Shown: positions 37,914 to 50,369 of the stretch, piece after piece
Layout: each line of letters starts with the position of its first letter
Numbering within the stretch: position 1 is the stretch's first letter
Source: Haematobia irritans
Lineage: Eukaryota > Arthropoda > Insecta > Diptera > Muscidae
Assembly (NCBI RefSeq): GCF_050003625.1
Contig: NC_134398.1
Location: forward strand, 199,213,700 to 199,277,699
Length of the DNA stretch: 64,000 nt
Direction: 5' to 3'
The notes under the pieces: generated by a model
What the model was told of the DNA's origin: nothing
Seen by the model: only the letters and a program-made list of their open reading frames with translations
The model's database searches: none
Program-made: the position numbers and the translations under genes

Positions 37914-40560
37914 TCCTAGAGCGAAAAGGATGATAATTCGTGACCACCCCTCAAAAATCAAAATTTTGGTGAAAATCTTTGGAAAATTTAAATTTTTATA
38001 TGAAAAACTTATTTTGGCCATATCTCCTTAAATATGCGTCCTAGAGCGAAAAGGACGATAATTCGTGACCACCCCTCAAAAATCAAAATTTTGGTGAAAA
38101 TCCTTGAAAAATTGAAATTTTTATATGAAAAACTTATTTTTGCCATATCTCCTTAAATATGCGTCCTAGAGCGAAAAGGACGATAATTCGTGACCACCCC
38201 TCAAAAATCAAAATTTTGGTGAAAATCCTTGAAAAATTGAAATTTTTTATATGAAAAACTTATTTTGGCCATATCTCCTTAAATATGCGTCCTAGAGCGA
38301 AAAGGATGATAATTCGTGACCACCCCTCAAAAATCAAAATTTTGGTGAAAATCTTTGGAAAATTTAAATTTTTATATGAAAAACTTATTTTGGCCATATC
38401 TCCTTAAATATGCGTCCTAGAGCGAAAAGGACGATAATTCGTGACCACCCCTCAAAAATCAAAATTTTGGTGAAAATCCTTGAAAAATTGAAATTTTTAT
38501 ATGAAAAACTTATTTTGGCCATATCTTCTTAAATATGCGTCCTAGAGCGAAAAGGACGATAATTCGTGACCACCCCTCAAAAATCAAAAATTTGGTGAAA
38601 ATCCTTGAAAAATTTAAATTTTTATATGAAAAACTTATTTTGGCCATATCTCCTTAAATATGCGTCCTAGAGAGAAAAGGACGATAATTCGTGACCAACC
38701 CTCAAAAATCAAAATTTTGGTGAAAATCCTTGAAAAATTGAAATTTTTATATGAAAAACTTATTTTGGCCATATCTCCTTAAATATGCGTCCTAGAGCGA
38801 AAAGGACGATAATTCGTGACCACCCCTCAAAAATCAAAATTTTGGTGAAAATCCTTGAAAAATTTAAATTTTTATATGAAAAACTTATTTTGGCCATATC
38901 TCCTTAAATATGCGTCCTAGAGCGAAAAGGATGATAATTCGTGACCACCCCTCAAAAATCAAAATTTTGATGAAAATCCTCAAAAAGTGAAATTTTTATA
39001 TGAAAAACTTATTTTGGCCATATCTCCTTAAATATGCGTCCTAGAGCGAAAAGGACGATAATTCGTGACCACCCCTCAAAAATCAAAATTTTGGTGAAAA
39101 TCCTTGAAAAATTTAAATTTTTATATGAAAAACTTATTTTGGCCATATCTCCTTAAATATGCGTCCTAGAGCGAAAAGGACGATAATTCGTGACCACCCC
39201 TCAAAAATCAAAATTTTGGTGAAAATCCTTGAAAAATTTAAATTTTTATATGAAAAACTTATTTTGGCCATATCTCCTTAAATATGCGTCCTAGAGCGAA
39301 ACGGATGATAATTCGTGACCACCCCTCAAAAATCAAAATGTTGATGAAAATCCTTGAAAAATTGAAATTTTTATATAAAAAACTTATTTTGGCCATATCT
39401 CCTTAAATATGCGTCCTAGAGCGATAACGACGATAATTCGTGACCACCCCTCAAAAATCAAAATTTTGGAGAAAATCTCCTTAAATATGCGTCCTAGAGC
39501 GAAATCAATATTTTGATGAAAATCCTCAAAAAAATTAAATTTTTATATGAAAAACTTATTTTTGCCATATCTCCTTAAATATGCGTCCTAGAGTGAAAAG
39601 GACGATAATTCGTGACCGCCCCTCAAAAATCAAAATTTTGGTGAAAATCCTTGAAAAATTGAAATTTTTATATGAAAAACTTATTTTGGCCATATCTCCT
39701 TAAATATGCGTCCTACAGCGAAAAGGACGATAATTCGTGACCACCCCTCAAAAATCAAAATTTTGGTGAAAATCCTTGAAAAATTGAAATTTTTTATATG
39801 AAAAACTTATTTTGGCCATATCTCCTTAAATATGCGTCCTAGAGCGAAAAGGACGATAATTCGCGACCACCCCTCAAAAATCAAAATTTTGGTGAAAATC
39901 TTTGAAAAATTTAAATTTTTATATGAAAAACTTATTTTGGCCATATCTCCTTAAATATGCGTCCTAGAGAGAAAAGGACGATAATTCGTGACCACCCCTC
40001 AAAAATCAAAAGTTTGATGAAAATCCTCCAAAAATGAAATTTTTATATGAAAAACTTATTTTGGCCATATCTCCTTAAATATGCGTCCTAGAGCGAAAAG
40101 GACGATAATTCGTGACCACCCCTCAAAAATCAAAATTTTGGTGAAAATCCTTGAAAAATTTAAATTTTTATATGAAAACCTTATTTTGGCCATATCTCCT
40201 TAAATATGCGTCCTAGAGCGAAAAGGATGATAATTCGTGACCACCCCTCAAAAATCAGAATTTTGATGAAAATCCTCAAAAAATGAAATTTTTATATGAA
40301 AAACTTATTTTGGCCATATCTCCTTAAATATGCGTCCTAGAGCGAAAAGGACGATAATTCGTAACCACCCCTCAAAAATCAAAATTTTGGTGAAAATCCT
40401 TGAAAAATTTAAATTTTTATATGAAAAACTTATTTTGGCCATATCTCCTTAAATATGCGTCCTAGAGCGAAAAGGACGATAATTCGTGACCACCCTTCAA
40501 AAATCAAAATTTTGGTGAAAATCCTTGAAAAATTGAAATTTTTATATGAAAAACTTATTT
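37914..40560 (+). repeat. Mixed monomers with partial third H5 copy
   Basis: The tctttggaaaattt monomer appears twice (about 37.98 and 38.35 kb). The stretch at about 40.01-40.44 kb (aagtttgatg; aaaccttatttt; agaattttga at 40257; cgtaaccacc) repeats the end of H5. A doubly truncated module lies at 39466-39530. No gene is present. Confidence 0.78.
39125..39249 (+). repeat. Exemplar monomer, T class (aaaaatttaaattttt)
   Basis: This 125-bp monomer has aatttaaat in place of aattgaaat. The single G-to-T change creates the 16-bp perfect palindrome aaaaatttaaattttt at 39232-39247. The class is present from about 19.8 kb but becomes a major component only after about 38 kb. Confidence 0.9.
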
Positions 40561-42465
40561 TGGCCATATCTCCTTAAATATGCGTCCTAGAGCGAAAAGG
40601 ACGATAATTCGTGACCACCCCTCAAAAATCAAAATTTTGGTGAAAATCCTTGAAAAATTGAAATTTTTATATGAAAAATTTATTTTGGCCATATCTCCTT
40701 AAATATGCGTCCTAGAGCGAAAAGGACGATAATTCGTGACCACCCCTCAAAAATCAAAATTTTGGTGAAAATCCTTGAAAATTTTAAATTTTAAAAATTG
40801 AAATTTTTATATGAAAAACTTATTTTGGCCATATCTCCTTAAATATGCGTCCTAGAGCGATAGGGAAGATAATTCGTGACCACACCTCAAAAATCAAAAT
40901 TTTGGTGAAAATCCTTGAAAAATTTAAATTTTTATATGAAAAACTTATTTTGGCCATATCTCCTTAAATATGCGTCCTAGAGCGAAAAGGACGATAATTC
41001 GTGACCACCCCTCAAAAATCAAAATTTTGGTGAAAATCCTTGAAAAATTGAAATTTTTATATGAAAAATTTATTTTGGCCATATCTCCTTAAATATGCGT
41101 CCTAGAGCGAAAAGGACGATAATTCGTGACCACCCCTCACAAATCAAAATTTTGGTGAAAATCCTTGAAAAATTGAAATTTTTATATGAAAAACTTATTT
41201 TGGCCATATCTCCTTAAATATGCGTCCTAGAGCGAAAAGGACGATAATTTGTGACCACCCTTCAAAAATCAAAATTTTGGTGAAAATCCTTGAAAAATTG
41301 AAATTTTTTATATGAAAAACTTATTTTGGCCATATCTCCTTAAATATGCGTCCTAGAGCGAAAAGGACGATAATTCGTGACCACCCCTCAAAAATCAAAA
41401 TTTTGGTGAAAATCCTTGAAAAATTGAAATTTTTATACGACAAACTTATTTTGGCCATATCTCCTTAAATATGCGTCCTAGAGCGAAAAGGACGATAATT
41501 CGTGACCACCCCTCAAAAATCAAAATTTTGATGAAAATCCTCAAAAAAATGAAATTTTTATATGAAAAACTTATTTTGGCCATATCTCCTTAAATATGCG
41601 TCCTAGAGCGAAAAGGACGATAATTCGTGACCACCCCTCAAAAATCAAAATTTTGACGAAAATCCTCAAAAAAATGAAATTTTTATATGAAAAACTTATT
41701 TTGGCCATATCTCCTTAAATATGCGTCCTAGAGCGAAAAGGACGATAATTCGTGACCACCCCTCAAAAATCAAAATTTTGATGAAAATCCTCAAAAAAAT
41801 GAAATTTTTATATGAAAAACTTATTTTGGCCATATCTCCTTAAATATGGGTCCAAGAGCGAAAAGGACGATAATTCGTGACCACCCCTCAAAAATCAAAA
41901 TTTTGGTGAAAATCCTTGAAAAATTGAAATTTTTATATGAAAAACTTATTTTGGCCATATCTCCTTAAATATGCGTCCTAGAGCGAAAAGGACGATAATT
42001 CGTAACCACCCCTCAAAAATCAAAATTTTGGCGCAAAACCTTGAAAAATTGAAATTTTTATATGAAAAACTTATTTTGGCCATATCTCCTTAAATATGCG
42101 TCCTAGAGAGAAACGAATGATAATTCGTGACCACTCCCTAAAAATCAAAAATTTGATGAAAATCCTCCAAAAATGAAATTTTTATATGAAAAACTTATTT
42201 TGGCCATATCTCCTTAAATATGCGCCCTAGAGCGAAAAGGATGATAATTCGTGACCACCCCTCAAAAATCAAAATTTTGGTGAAATTATTTAAAAAATTG
42301 AAATTTTTATACGAAAAACTTATTTTGGCCATATCTCCTTAAATGTGCGTCCTAGAGCGAAAAGGACGATAATTCGTGACCACCCCTCAAAAATCAAAAT
42401 TTTGATGAAAATCCTCAAAAAAATGAAATTTTTATATGAAAAACTTATTTTGGCCATATCTCCTT
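40561..42465 (+). repeat. Higher-order repeat H6, copy 1
   Basis: This matches 43441-45470. The offset is exactly 2,880 bp up to about 41.2 kb (for example the attttaaattttaaaaattg insertion near 40781/43661). It is 3,005 bp afterwards (atgggtccaagagcg near 41848/44853; gagagaaacgaatg 42106/45111). The step of 125 bp is one extra monomer in copy 2. Confidence 0.88.
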
Positions 42466-43440
42466 AAATATGCGTCCTAGAGCGAAAAGGACGATAATTC
42501 GTGACCACCCCTCAAAAATCAAAATTTTGATGAAAATCCTCAAAAAAATGAAATTTTTATATGAAAAACTTATTTTGGCCATATCTCCTTAAATATGCGT
42601 CCTAGAGCGAAAAGGACGATAATTCGTGACCACCCCTCAAAAATCAAAATTTTGGTGAAAAATTGAAATTTTTATGTGAAAAACTTAATTTGGCCATATC
42701 TCCTTAAATATGCGTCCTAGAGCCAAAAGGACGATAATTGGTGACCACCCCCCAAAAATCAAAATTTTGATGAAAATCCTCAAAAAAATGAAATTTTTAT
42801 ATGAAAAACTTATTTTGGCCATATCTCCTTAAATATGCGTCCTAGAGCGAAAAGGACGATAATTCGTGACCACCCCCCAAAAATCAAAATTTTGGTGAAA
42901 ATCCTTGAAAAATTTAAATTTTTATATGAAAAACTTATTTTGGCCATATCTCCTTAAATATGCGTCCTAGAGAGAAAAGGACGATAATTCGTGACCAACC
43001 CTCAAAAATCAAAATTTTGATGAAAATCCTAGAAAAATTGAAATTTTTATATGAAAAACTTATTTTGGCCATATCTCCTTAAATATGCGTCCTAGAGCGA
43101 AAAGGACGATAATTCGTGACCACCCCCCAAAAATCAAAATTTTGATGAAAATACTCAAAAAAATGAAATTTTTATATGAAAAACTTATTTTGGCCATATC
43201 TCCTTAAATATGCGTCCTAGAGCGAAAAGGACGATAATTCGTGACCACCCCTCAAAAATCAAAATTTTGATGAAAATCCTCAAAAAAATGAAATTTTTAT
43301 ATGAAAAACTTATTTTGGCCATATCTCCTTAAATATGCGTCCTAGAGCGAAAAGGACGATAATTCGTGACCACCCCCCAAAAATCAAAATTTTGGTGAAA
43401 ATCCTTGAAAAATTTAAATTTTTATATGAAAAACTTATTT
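42466..43440 (+). repeat. Monomers between H6 copies
   Basis: About eight monomers, including the 10-bp deletion unit (42654), the gccaaaagg / attggtgacc unit (about 42723) and the atactcaaaaaaatg unit (about 43150). The same succession is seen at about 50.03-50.70 kb (offset 7,407 bp) and in part at about 46.4 kb. Confidence 0.8.
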
Positions 43441-45470
43441 TGGCCATATCTCCTTAAATATGCGTCCTAGAGCGAAAAGGACGATAATTCGTGACCACCC
43501 CTCAAAAATCAAAATTTTGGTGAAAATCCTTGAAAAATTGAAATTTTTATATGAAAAATTTATTTTGGCCATATCTCCTTAAATATGCGTCCTAGAGCGA
43601 AAAGGACGATAATTCGTGACCACCCCTCAAAAATCAAAATTTTGGTGAAAATCCTTGAAAATTTTAAATTTTAAAAATTGAAATTTTTATATGAAAAACT
43701 TATTTTGGCCATATCTCCTTAAATATGCGTCCTAGAGCGATAGGGAAGATAATTCGTGACCACACCTCAAAAATCAAAATTTTGGTGAAAATCCTTGAAA
43801 AATTTAAATTTTTATATGAAAAACTTATTTTGGCCATATCTCCTTAAATATGCGTCCTAGAGCGAAAAGGACGATAATTCGTGACCACCCCTCAAAAATC
43901 AAAATTTTGGTGAAAATCCTTGAAAAATTGAAATTTTTATATGAAAAATTTATTTTGGCCATATCTCCTTAAATATGCGTCCTAGAGCGAAAAGGACGAT
44001 AATTCGTGACCACCCCTCACAAATCAAAATTTTGGTGAAAATCCTTGAAAAATTGAAATTTTTATATGAAAAACTTATTTTGGCCATATCTCCTTAAATA
44101 TGCGTCCTAGATAGAAAAGGACGATAATTCGCGACCAACACTCAAAAATCAAAATTTTGGTGAAAATCCTTGAAAAATTGAAATTTTTATATGAAAAACT
44201 TATTTTGGCCATATCTCCTTAAATATGCGTCCTAGAGCGAAAAGGACGATAATTTGTGACCACCCTTCAAAAATCAAAATTTTGGTGAAAATCCTTGAAA
44301 AATTGAAATTTTTTATATGAAAAACTTATTTTGGCCATATCTCCTTAAATATGCGTCCTAGAGCGAAAAGGACGATAATTCGTGACCACCCCTCAAAAAT
44401 CAAAATTTTGGTGAAAATCCTTGAAAAATTGAAATTTTTATACGACAAACTTATTTTGGCCATATCTCCTTAAATATGCGTCCTAGAGCGAAAAGGACGA
44501 TAATTCGTGACCACCCCTCAAAAATCAAAATTTTGATGAAAATCCTCAAAAAAATGAAATTTTTATATGAAAAACTTATTTTGGCCATATCTCCTTAAAT
44601 ATGCGTCCTAGAGCGAAAAGGACGATAATTCGTGACCACCCCTCAAAAATCAAAATTTTGACGAAAATCCTCAAAAAAATGAAATTTTTATATGAAAAAC
44701 TTATTTTGGCCATATCTCCTTAAATATGCGTCCTAGAGCGAAAAGGACGATAATTCGTGACCACCCCTCAAAAATCAAAATTTTGATGAAAATCCTCAAA
44801 AAAATGAAATTTTTATATGAAAAACTTATTTTGGCCATATCTCCTTAAATATGGGTCCAAGAGCGAAAAGGACGATAATTCGTGACCACCCCTCAAAAAT
44901 CAAAATTTTGGTGAAAATCCTTGAAAAATTGAAATTTTTATATGAAAAACTTATTTTGGCCATATCTCCTTAAATATGCGTCCTAGAGCGAAAAGGACGA
45001 TAATTCGTAACCACCCCTCAAAAATCAAAATTTTGGCGCAAAACCTTGAAAAATTGAAATTTTTATATGAAAAACTTATTTTGGCCATATCTCCTTAAAT
45101 ATGCGTCCTAGAGAGAAACGAATGATAATTCGTGACCACCCCTAAAAATCAAAAATTTGATGAAAATCCTCCAAAAATGAAATTTTTATATGAAAAACTT
45201 ATTTTGGCCATATCTCCTTAAATATGCGCCCTAGAGCGAAAAGGATGATAATTCGTGACCACCCCTCAAAAATCAAAATTTTGGTGAAATTATTTAAAAA
45301 ATTGAAATTTTTATACGAAAAACTTATTTTGGCCATATCTCCTTAAATGTGCGTCCTAGAGCGAAAAGGACGATAATTCGTGACCACCCCTCAAAAATCA
45401 AAATTTTGATGAAAATCCTCAAAAAAATGAAATTTTTATATGAAAAACTTATTTTGGCCATATCTCCTTA
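43441..45470 (+). repeat. Higher-order repeat H6, copy 2
   Basis: This is the copy of 40561-42465 with one added monomer at about 44101-44225 (tagatagaaaagg, gcgaccaacactc). It also lost one base in the C tract near 45137 relative to copy 1. Confidence 0.88.
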
Positions 45471-45599
45471 AATATGCGTCCTAGAGAGAAACGAATGATA
45501 ATTCGTGACCACCCCTAAAAATCAAAAATTTGATGAAAATCCTCCAAAAATGAAATTTTTATATGAAAAACTTATTTTGGCCATATCTCCTTAAATATG
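45471..45599 (+). repeat. Repeated gagagaaacgaatg monomer
   Basis: The rare gagagaaacgaatg monomer of H6 (45111) reappears at 45484, a further 373 bp on. This is a three-monomer local duplication at the H6/H7 border. Confidence 0.75.
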
Positions 45600-46406
45600 C
45601 GTCCTAGAGAGAAAAGGACGATAATTCGTGACCAACCCTCAAAAATCAAAATTTTGATGAAAATCCTTGAAAAATTGAAATTTTTATATGAAAAACTTAT
45701 TTTGGCCATATCTCCTTAAATATGCGTCCTAGAGCGAAAAGGACGATAATTCGTGACCACCCCCCAAAAATCAAAATTTTGATGAAAATACTCAAAAAAA
45801 ATGAAATTTTTATATGAAAAACTTATTTTGGCCATATCTCCTTAAATATGCGTCCTAGAGCGAAAAGGACGATAATTCGTGACCACCCCTCAAAAATCAA
45901 AATTTTGATGAAAATCCTCAAAAAAATGAAATTTTTATATGAAAAACTTATTTTGGCCATATCTCCTTAAATATGCGTCCTAGAGCGAAAAGGACGATAA
46001 TTCGTGACCACCCCTCAAAAATCAAAATTTTGATGAAAATCCTCAAAAAAATGAAATTTTTATATGAAAAACTTATTTTGGCCATATCTCCTTAAATATG
46101 CGTCCTAGAGCGAAAAGGACGATAATTCGTGACCACCCCTCAAAAATCAAAATTTTGATGAAAATCCTCAAAAAAATGAAATTTTTATATGAAAAACTTA
46201 TTTTGGCCATATCTCCTTAAATATGCGTCCTAGAGCGAAAAGGACGATAATTCGTGACCACCCCTCAAAAATCAAAATTTTGATGAAAATCCTCAAAAAA
46301 ATGAAATTTTTATATGAAAAACTTATTTTGGCCATATCTCCTTAAATATGCGTCCTAGAGCGAAAAGGACGATAATTCGTGACCACCCCTCAAAAATCAA
46401 AATTTT

Positions 46407-46424
46407 GGTGAAAAATTGAAATTT
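46407..46424 (+). repeat. Shortened monomer, 10-bp deletion (ggtgaaaaattg)
   Basis: The monomer lost gaaaatcctt between two gaaaa motifs, giving a unit of about 115 bp, usually with tatgtgaaaaac. It is found at 42654, 46407, 47396, 50061, 51051, 52040 and 58721. Confidence 0.87.
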
Positions 46425-46678
46425 TTATGTGAAAAACTTAATTTGGCCATATCTCCTTAAATATGCGTCCTAGAGCCAAAAGGACGATAATTGGTGACCA
46501 CCCCCCAAAAATCAAAATTTTGATGAAAATCCTCAAAAAAATGAAATTTTTATATGAAAAACTTATTTTGGCCATATCTCCTTAAATATGCGTCCTAGAG
46601 CGAAAAGGACGATAATTCGTGACCACCCCCCAAAAATCAAAATTCTGGTGAAAATCCTTGAAAAATTTAAATTTTTAT

Positions 46679-46928
46679 ATGAAAAACTTATTTTGGCCAT
46701 ATCTCCTTAAATATGCGTCCTAGAGAGAAAAGGACGATAATTCGTGACCAACCCTCAAAAATCAAAATTTTGGTGAAAATCCTTGAAAAATTGAAATTTT
46801 TATATGAAAAACTTATTTTGGCCATATCTCCTTAAATATGCGTCCTAGAGCGATAGGGAAGATAATTCGTGACCACACCTCAAAAATCAAAATTTTGGTG
46901 AAAATCCTTGAAAAATTTAAATTTTTAT
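46679..46928 (+). repeat. Linked dimer: gagagaaaagg/accaaccc + gatagggaag/accacacc
   Basis: Two neighbouring 125-bp monomers with distinct marks always occur in this order. The first has tagagagaaaagg and gaccaaccctc. The second has gcgatagggaagata and gaccacacctc. Other examples start near 47.68, 51.34, 52.35, 53.07, 55.02, 59.02, 59.76 and 61.70 kb. A relative with gcgataaggaag is near 23.0, 26.5, 28.7, 54.2 and 60.9 kb. Confidence 0.85.
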
Positions 46929-49386
46929 ATGAAAAACTTATTTTGGCCATATCTCCTTAAATATGCGTCCTAGAGCGAAAAGGACGATAATTCGTGACCA
47001 CCCCTCAAAAATCAAAATTTTGATGAAAATCCTCAAAAAAATGAAATTTTTATATGAAAAACTTATTTTGGCCATATCTCCTTAAATATGCGTCCTAGAG
47101 CGAAAAGGACGATAATTCGTGACCACCCCTCAAAAATCAAAATTTTGATGAAAATCCTCAAAAAAATGAAATTTTTATATGAAAAACTTATTTTGGCCAT
47201 ATCTCCTTAAATATGCGTCCTAGAGCGAAAAGGACGATAATTCGTGACCACCCCTCAAAAATCAAAATTTTGATGAAAATCCTCAAAAAATGAAATTTTT
47301 ATATGAAAAACTTATTTTGGCCATATCTCCTTAAATATGCGTCCTAGAGCGAAAAGGACGATAATTCGTGACCACCCCTCAAAAATCAAAATTTTGGTGA
47401 AAAATTGAATTTTTTATGTGAAAAACTTATTTTGGCCATATCTCCTTAAATATGCGTCCTAGAGCCAAAAGGACGATAATTCGTGACCACCCCCCAAAAA
47501 TCAAAATTTTGATGAAAATCCTCAAAAAAATGAAATTTTTATATGAAAAACTTATTTTGGCCATATCCCCTTAAATATGCGTCCTAGAGCGAAAAGGACG
47601 ATAATTCGTGACCACCCCTCAAAAATCAAAATTTTGGTGAAAATCCTTGAAAAATTTAAATTTTTATATGAAAAACTTATTTTGGCCATATCTCCTTAAA
47701 TATGCGTCCTAGAGAGAAAAGGACGATAATTCGTGACCAACCCTCAAAAATCAAAATTTTGGTGAAAATCCTTGAAAAATTGAAATTTTTATATGAAAAA
47801 CTTATTTTGGCCATATCTCCTTAAATATGCGTCCTAGAGCGATAGGGAAGATAATTCGTGACCACACCTCAAAAATCAAAATTTTGGTGAAAATCCTTGA
47901 AAAATTTAAATTTTTATATGAAAAACTTATTTTGGCCATATCTCCTTAAATATGCGTCCTAGAGCGAAAAGGACGATAATTCGTGACCACCCCTCAAAAA
48001 TCAAAATTTTGGTGAAAATCCTTGAAAAATTGAAATTTTTATATGAAAAATTTATTTTGGCCATATCTCCTTAAATATGCGTCCTAGAGCGAAAAGGACG
48101 ATAATTCGTGGCCACCCCTCACAAATCAAAATTTTGGTGAAAATCCTTGAAAAATTGAAATTTTTATATGAAAAACTTATTTTGGCCATATCTCCTTAAA
48201 TGTGCGTCCTAGAGCGAAAAGGACGATAATTCGTGACCACCCCTCAAAAATCAAAATTTTGGTGAAAATCCTTGAAAAATTTAAATTTTTATATGAAAAA
48301 CTTATTTTGGCCATATCTCCTTAAATATGCGTCCTAGAGCGAAAAGGACGATAATTCGTGACCACCCCTCAAAAATCAAAATTTTGGTGAAAATCCTTGA
48401 AAAATTTAAATTTTTATATGAAAAACTTATTTTGGCCATATCTCCTTAAATATGCGTCCTAGAGCGATAGGGAAGATAATTCGTGACCACACCTCAAAAA
48501 TCAAAATTTTGGTGAAAATCCTTGAAAAATTTAAATTTTTATATGAAAAACTTATTTTGGCCATATCTCCTTAAATATGCGTCCTAGAGCGAAAAGGACG
48601 ATAATTCGTGACCACCCCTCAAAAATCAAAATTTTTGTGAAAATCCTTGAAAAATTTAAATTTTTATATGAAAAACTTATTTTGGCCATATCTCCTTAAA
48701 TATGCGTCCTAGAGCGAAAAGGACGATAATTCGTGACCACCCCTCAAAAATCAAAATTTTGGTGAAAATCCTTGAAAAATTTAAATTTTTATATGAAAAA
48801 CTTATTTTGGCCATATCTCCTTAAATATGCGTCCTAGAGCGAAAAGGACGATAATTCGTGACCACCCCTCAGAAATCAAAATTTTGGTGAAAATCCTTGA
48901 AAAATTTAAATTTTTATATGAAAAACTTATTTTGGCCATATCTCCTTAAATATGCGTCCTAGAGCGAAAAGGACGATAATTCGTGACCACCCCTCAAAAA
49001 TCAAAATTTTGGTGAAAATCCTTGAAAAATTTAAATTTTTTATATGAAAAACTTATTTTGGCCATATCTCCTTAAATATGCGTCCTAGAGCGAAAAGGAC
49101 GATAATTCGTGACCACCCCTCAAAAATCAAAATTTTGGTGAAAATCTTTGAAAAATTTAAATTTTTATATGAAAAACTTATTTTGGCCATATCTCCTTAA
49201 ATATGCGTCCTAGAGAGAAAAGGACGATAATTCGTGACCACCCCTCAAAAATCAAAATTTTGGTGAAAATCCTTGAAAAATTGAAATTTTTATATGAAAA
49301 ACTTATTTTGGCCATATCTCCTTAAATATGCGTCCTAGAGCGAAACGGATGATAATTCGTGACCACCCCTCAAAAATCAAAATTTT

Positions 49387-49440
49387 GGGGAAAATCTCCT
49401 TAAATATGCGTCCTAGAGCGAAATCAATATTTTGATGAAA
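49387..49440 (+). repeat. Doubly truncated module (47-bp and 31-bp deletions)
   Basis: Two deletions sit in neighbouring monomers. In the first, aaaatc joins tccttaaat with loss of about 47 bp; both breakpoints read atc. In the second, gagcgaaa joins tcaatatttt with loss of 31 bp at an A run. The same pair occurs near 39.47, 55.95, 56.75, 57.67, 62.63 and 63.43 kb. Only the first deletion is present at 54.03 and 60.71 kb. Confidence 0.88.
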
Positions 49441-50369
49441 ATCCTCAAAAAAATTAAATTTTTATATGAAAAACTTATTTTGGCCATATCTCCTTAAATA
49501 TGCGTCCTAGAGCGAAAAGGATGATAATTCGTGACCACCCCTCAAAAATCAAAATTTTGGTGAAAATCCTTGAAAAATTGAAATTTTTATATGAAAAACT
49601 TATTTTGGGCATATCTCCTTAAATATGCGTCCTAGAGCGAAAAGGACGATAATTCGTGACCACCCCTCAAAAATCAAAGTTTTGGTGAAAATCCTTGAAA
49701 AATTGAAATTTTTTATATGAAAAACTTATTTTGGCCATATCTCCTTAAATATGCGTCCTAGAGCGAAAAGGACGATAATTCGTGACCACCCCTCAATAAT
49801 CAAAATTTTGGTGAAAAATCTTTGAAAAATTTAAATTTTTATATGAAAAACTTATTTTGGCCATATCTCCTTAAATATGCGTCCTAGAGCGAAAAGGACG
49901 ATAATTCGTGACCACCCCTCAAAAATCAAAATTTTGGTGAAAATCCTTGAAAAATTTAAATTTTTATATGAAAAACTTATTTTGGCCATATCTCCTTAAA
50001 TATGCGTCCTAGAGAGAAAAGGACGATAATTCGTGACCACCCCTCAAAAATCAAAATTTTGGTGAAAAATTGAAATTTTTATGTGAAAAACTTAATTTGG
50101 CCATATCTCCTTAAATATGCGTCCTAGAGAGAAAAGGACGATAATTGGTGACCACCCCCCAAAAATCAAAATTTTGATGAAAATCCTCAAAAAAATGAAA
50201 TTTTTATATGAAAAACTTATTTTGGCCATATCTCCTTAAATATGCGTCCTAGAGCGAAAAGGACGATAATTCGTGACCACCCCCCAAAAATCAAAATTTT
50301 GGTGAAAATCCTTGAAAAATTTAAATTTTTATATGAAAAACTTATTTTGGCCATATCTCCTTAAATATG
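49421..50369 (+). repeat. Monomers between H7 copies
   Basis: About 7.5 monomers. They include the caaagttttgg unit (about 49677) and the cctcaataatc unit (about 49795), which recur near 56.24/56.36 kb and 62.93/63.05 kb. They also include the 10-bp deletion unit at 50061. No gene is present. Confidence 0.78.

Larger units (their letters stand above)
45600..49420 (+). repeat. Higher-order repeat H7 (4,644-bp offset), copy 1
   Basis: This matches 50370-54065. Offsets of 4,644 bp hold at gccaaaagg (46475/51119 and 47464/52108), aaatgtgcg (48198/52842), cagaaatc (48871/53515) and ttggggaaaa (49387/54031). Left of about 46.3 kb the offset is 4,770 bp because copy 1 carries one more A-class monomer in a run of near-identical units. 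Confidence 0.88.
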
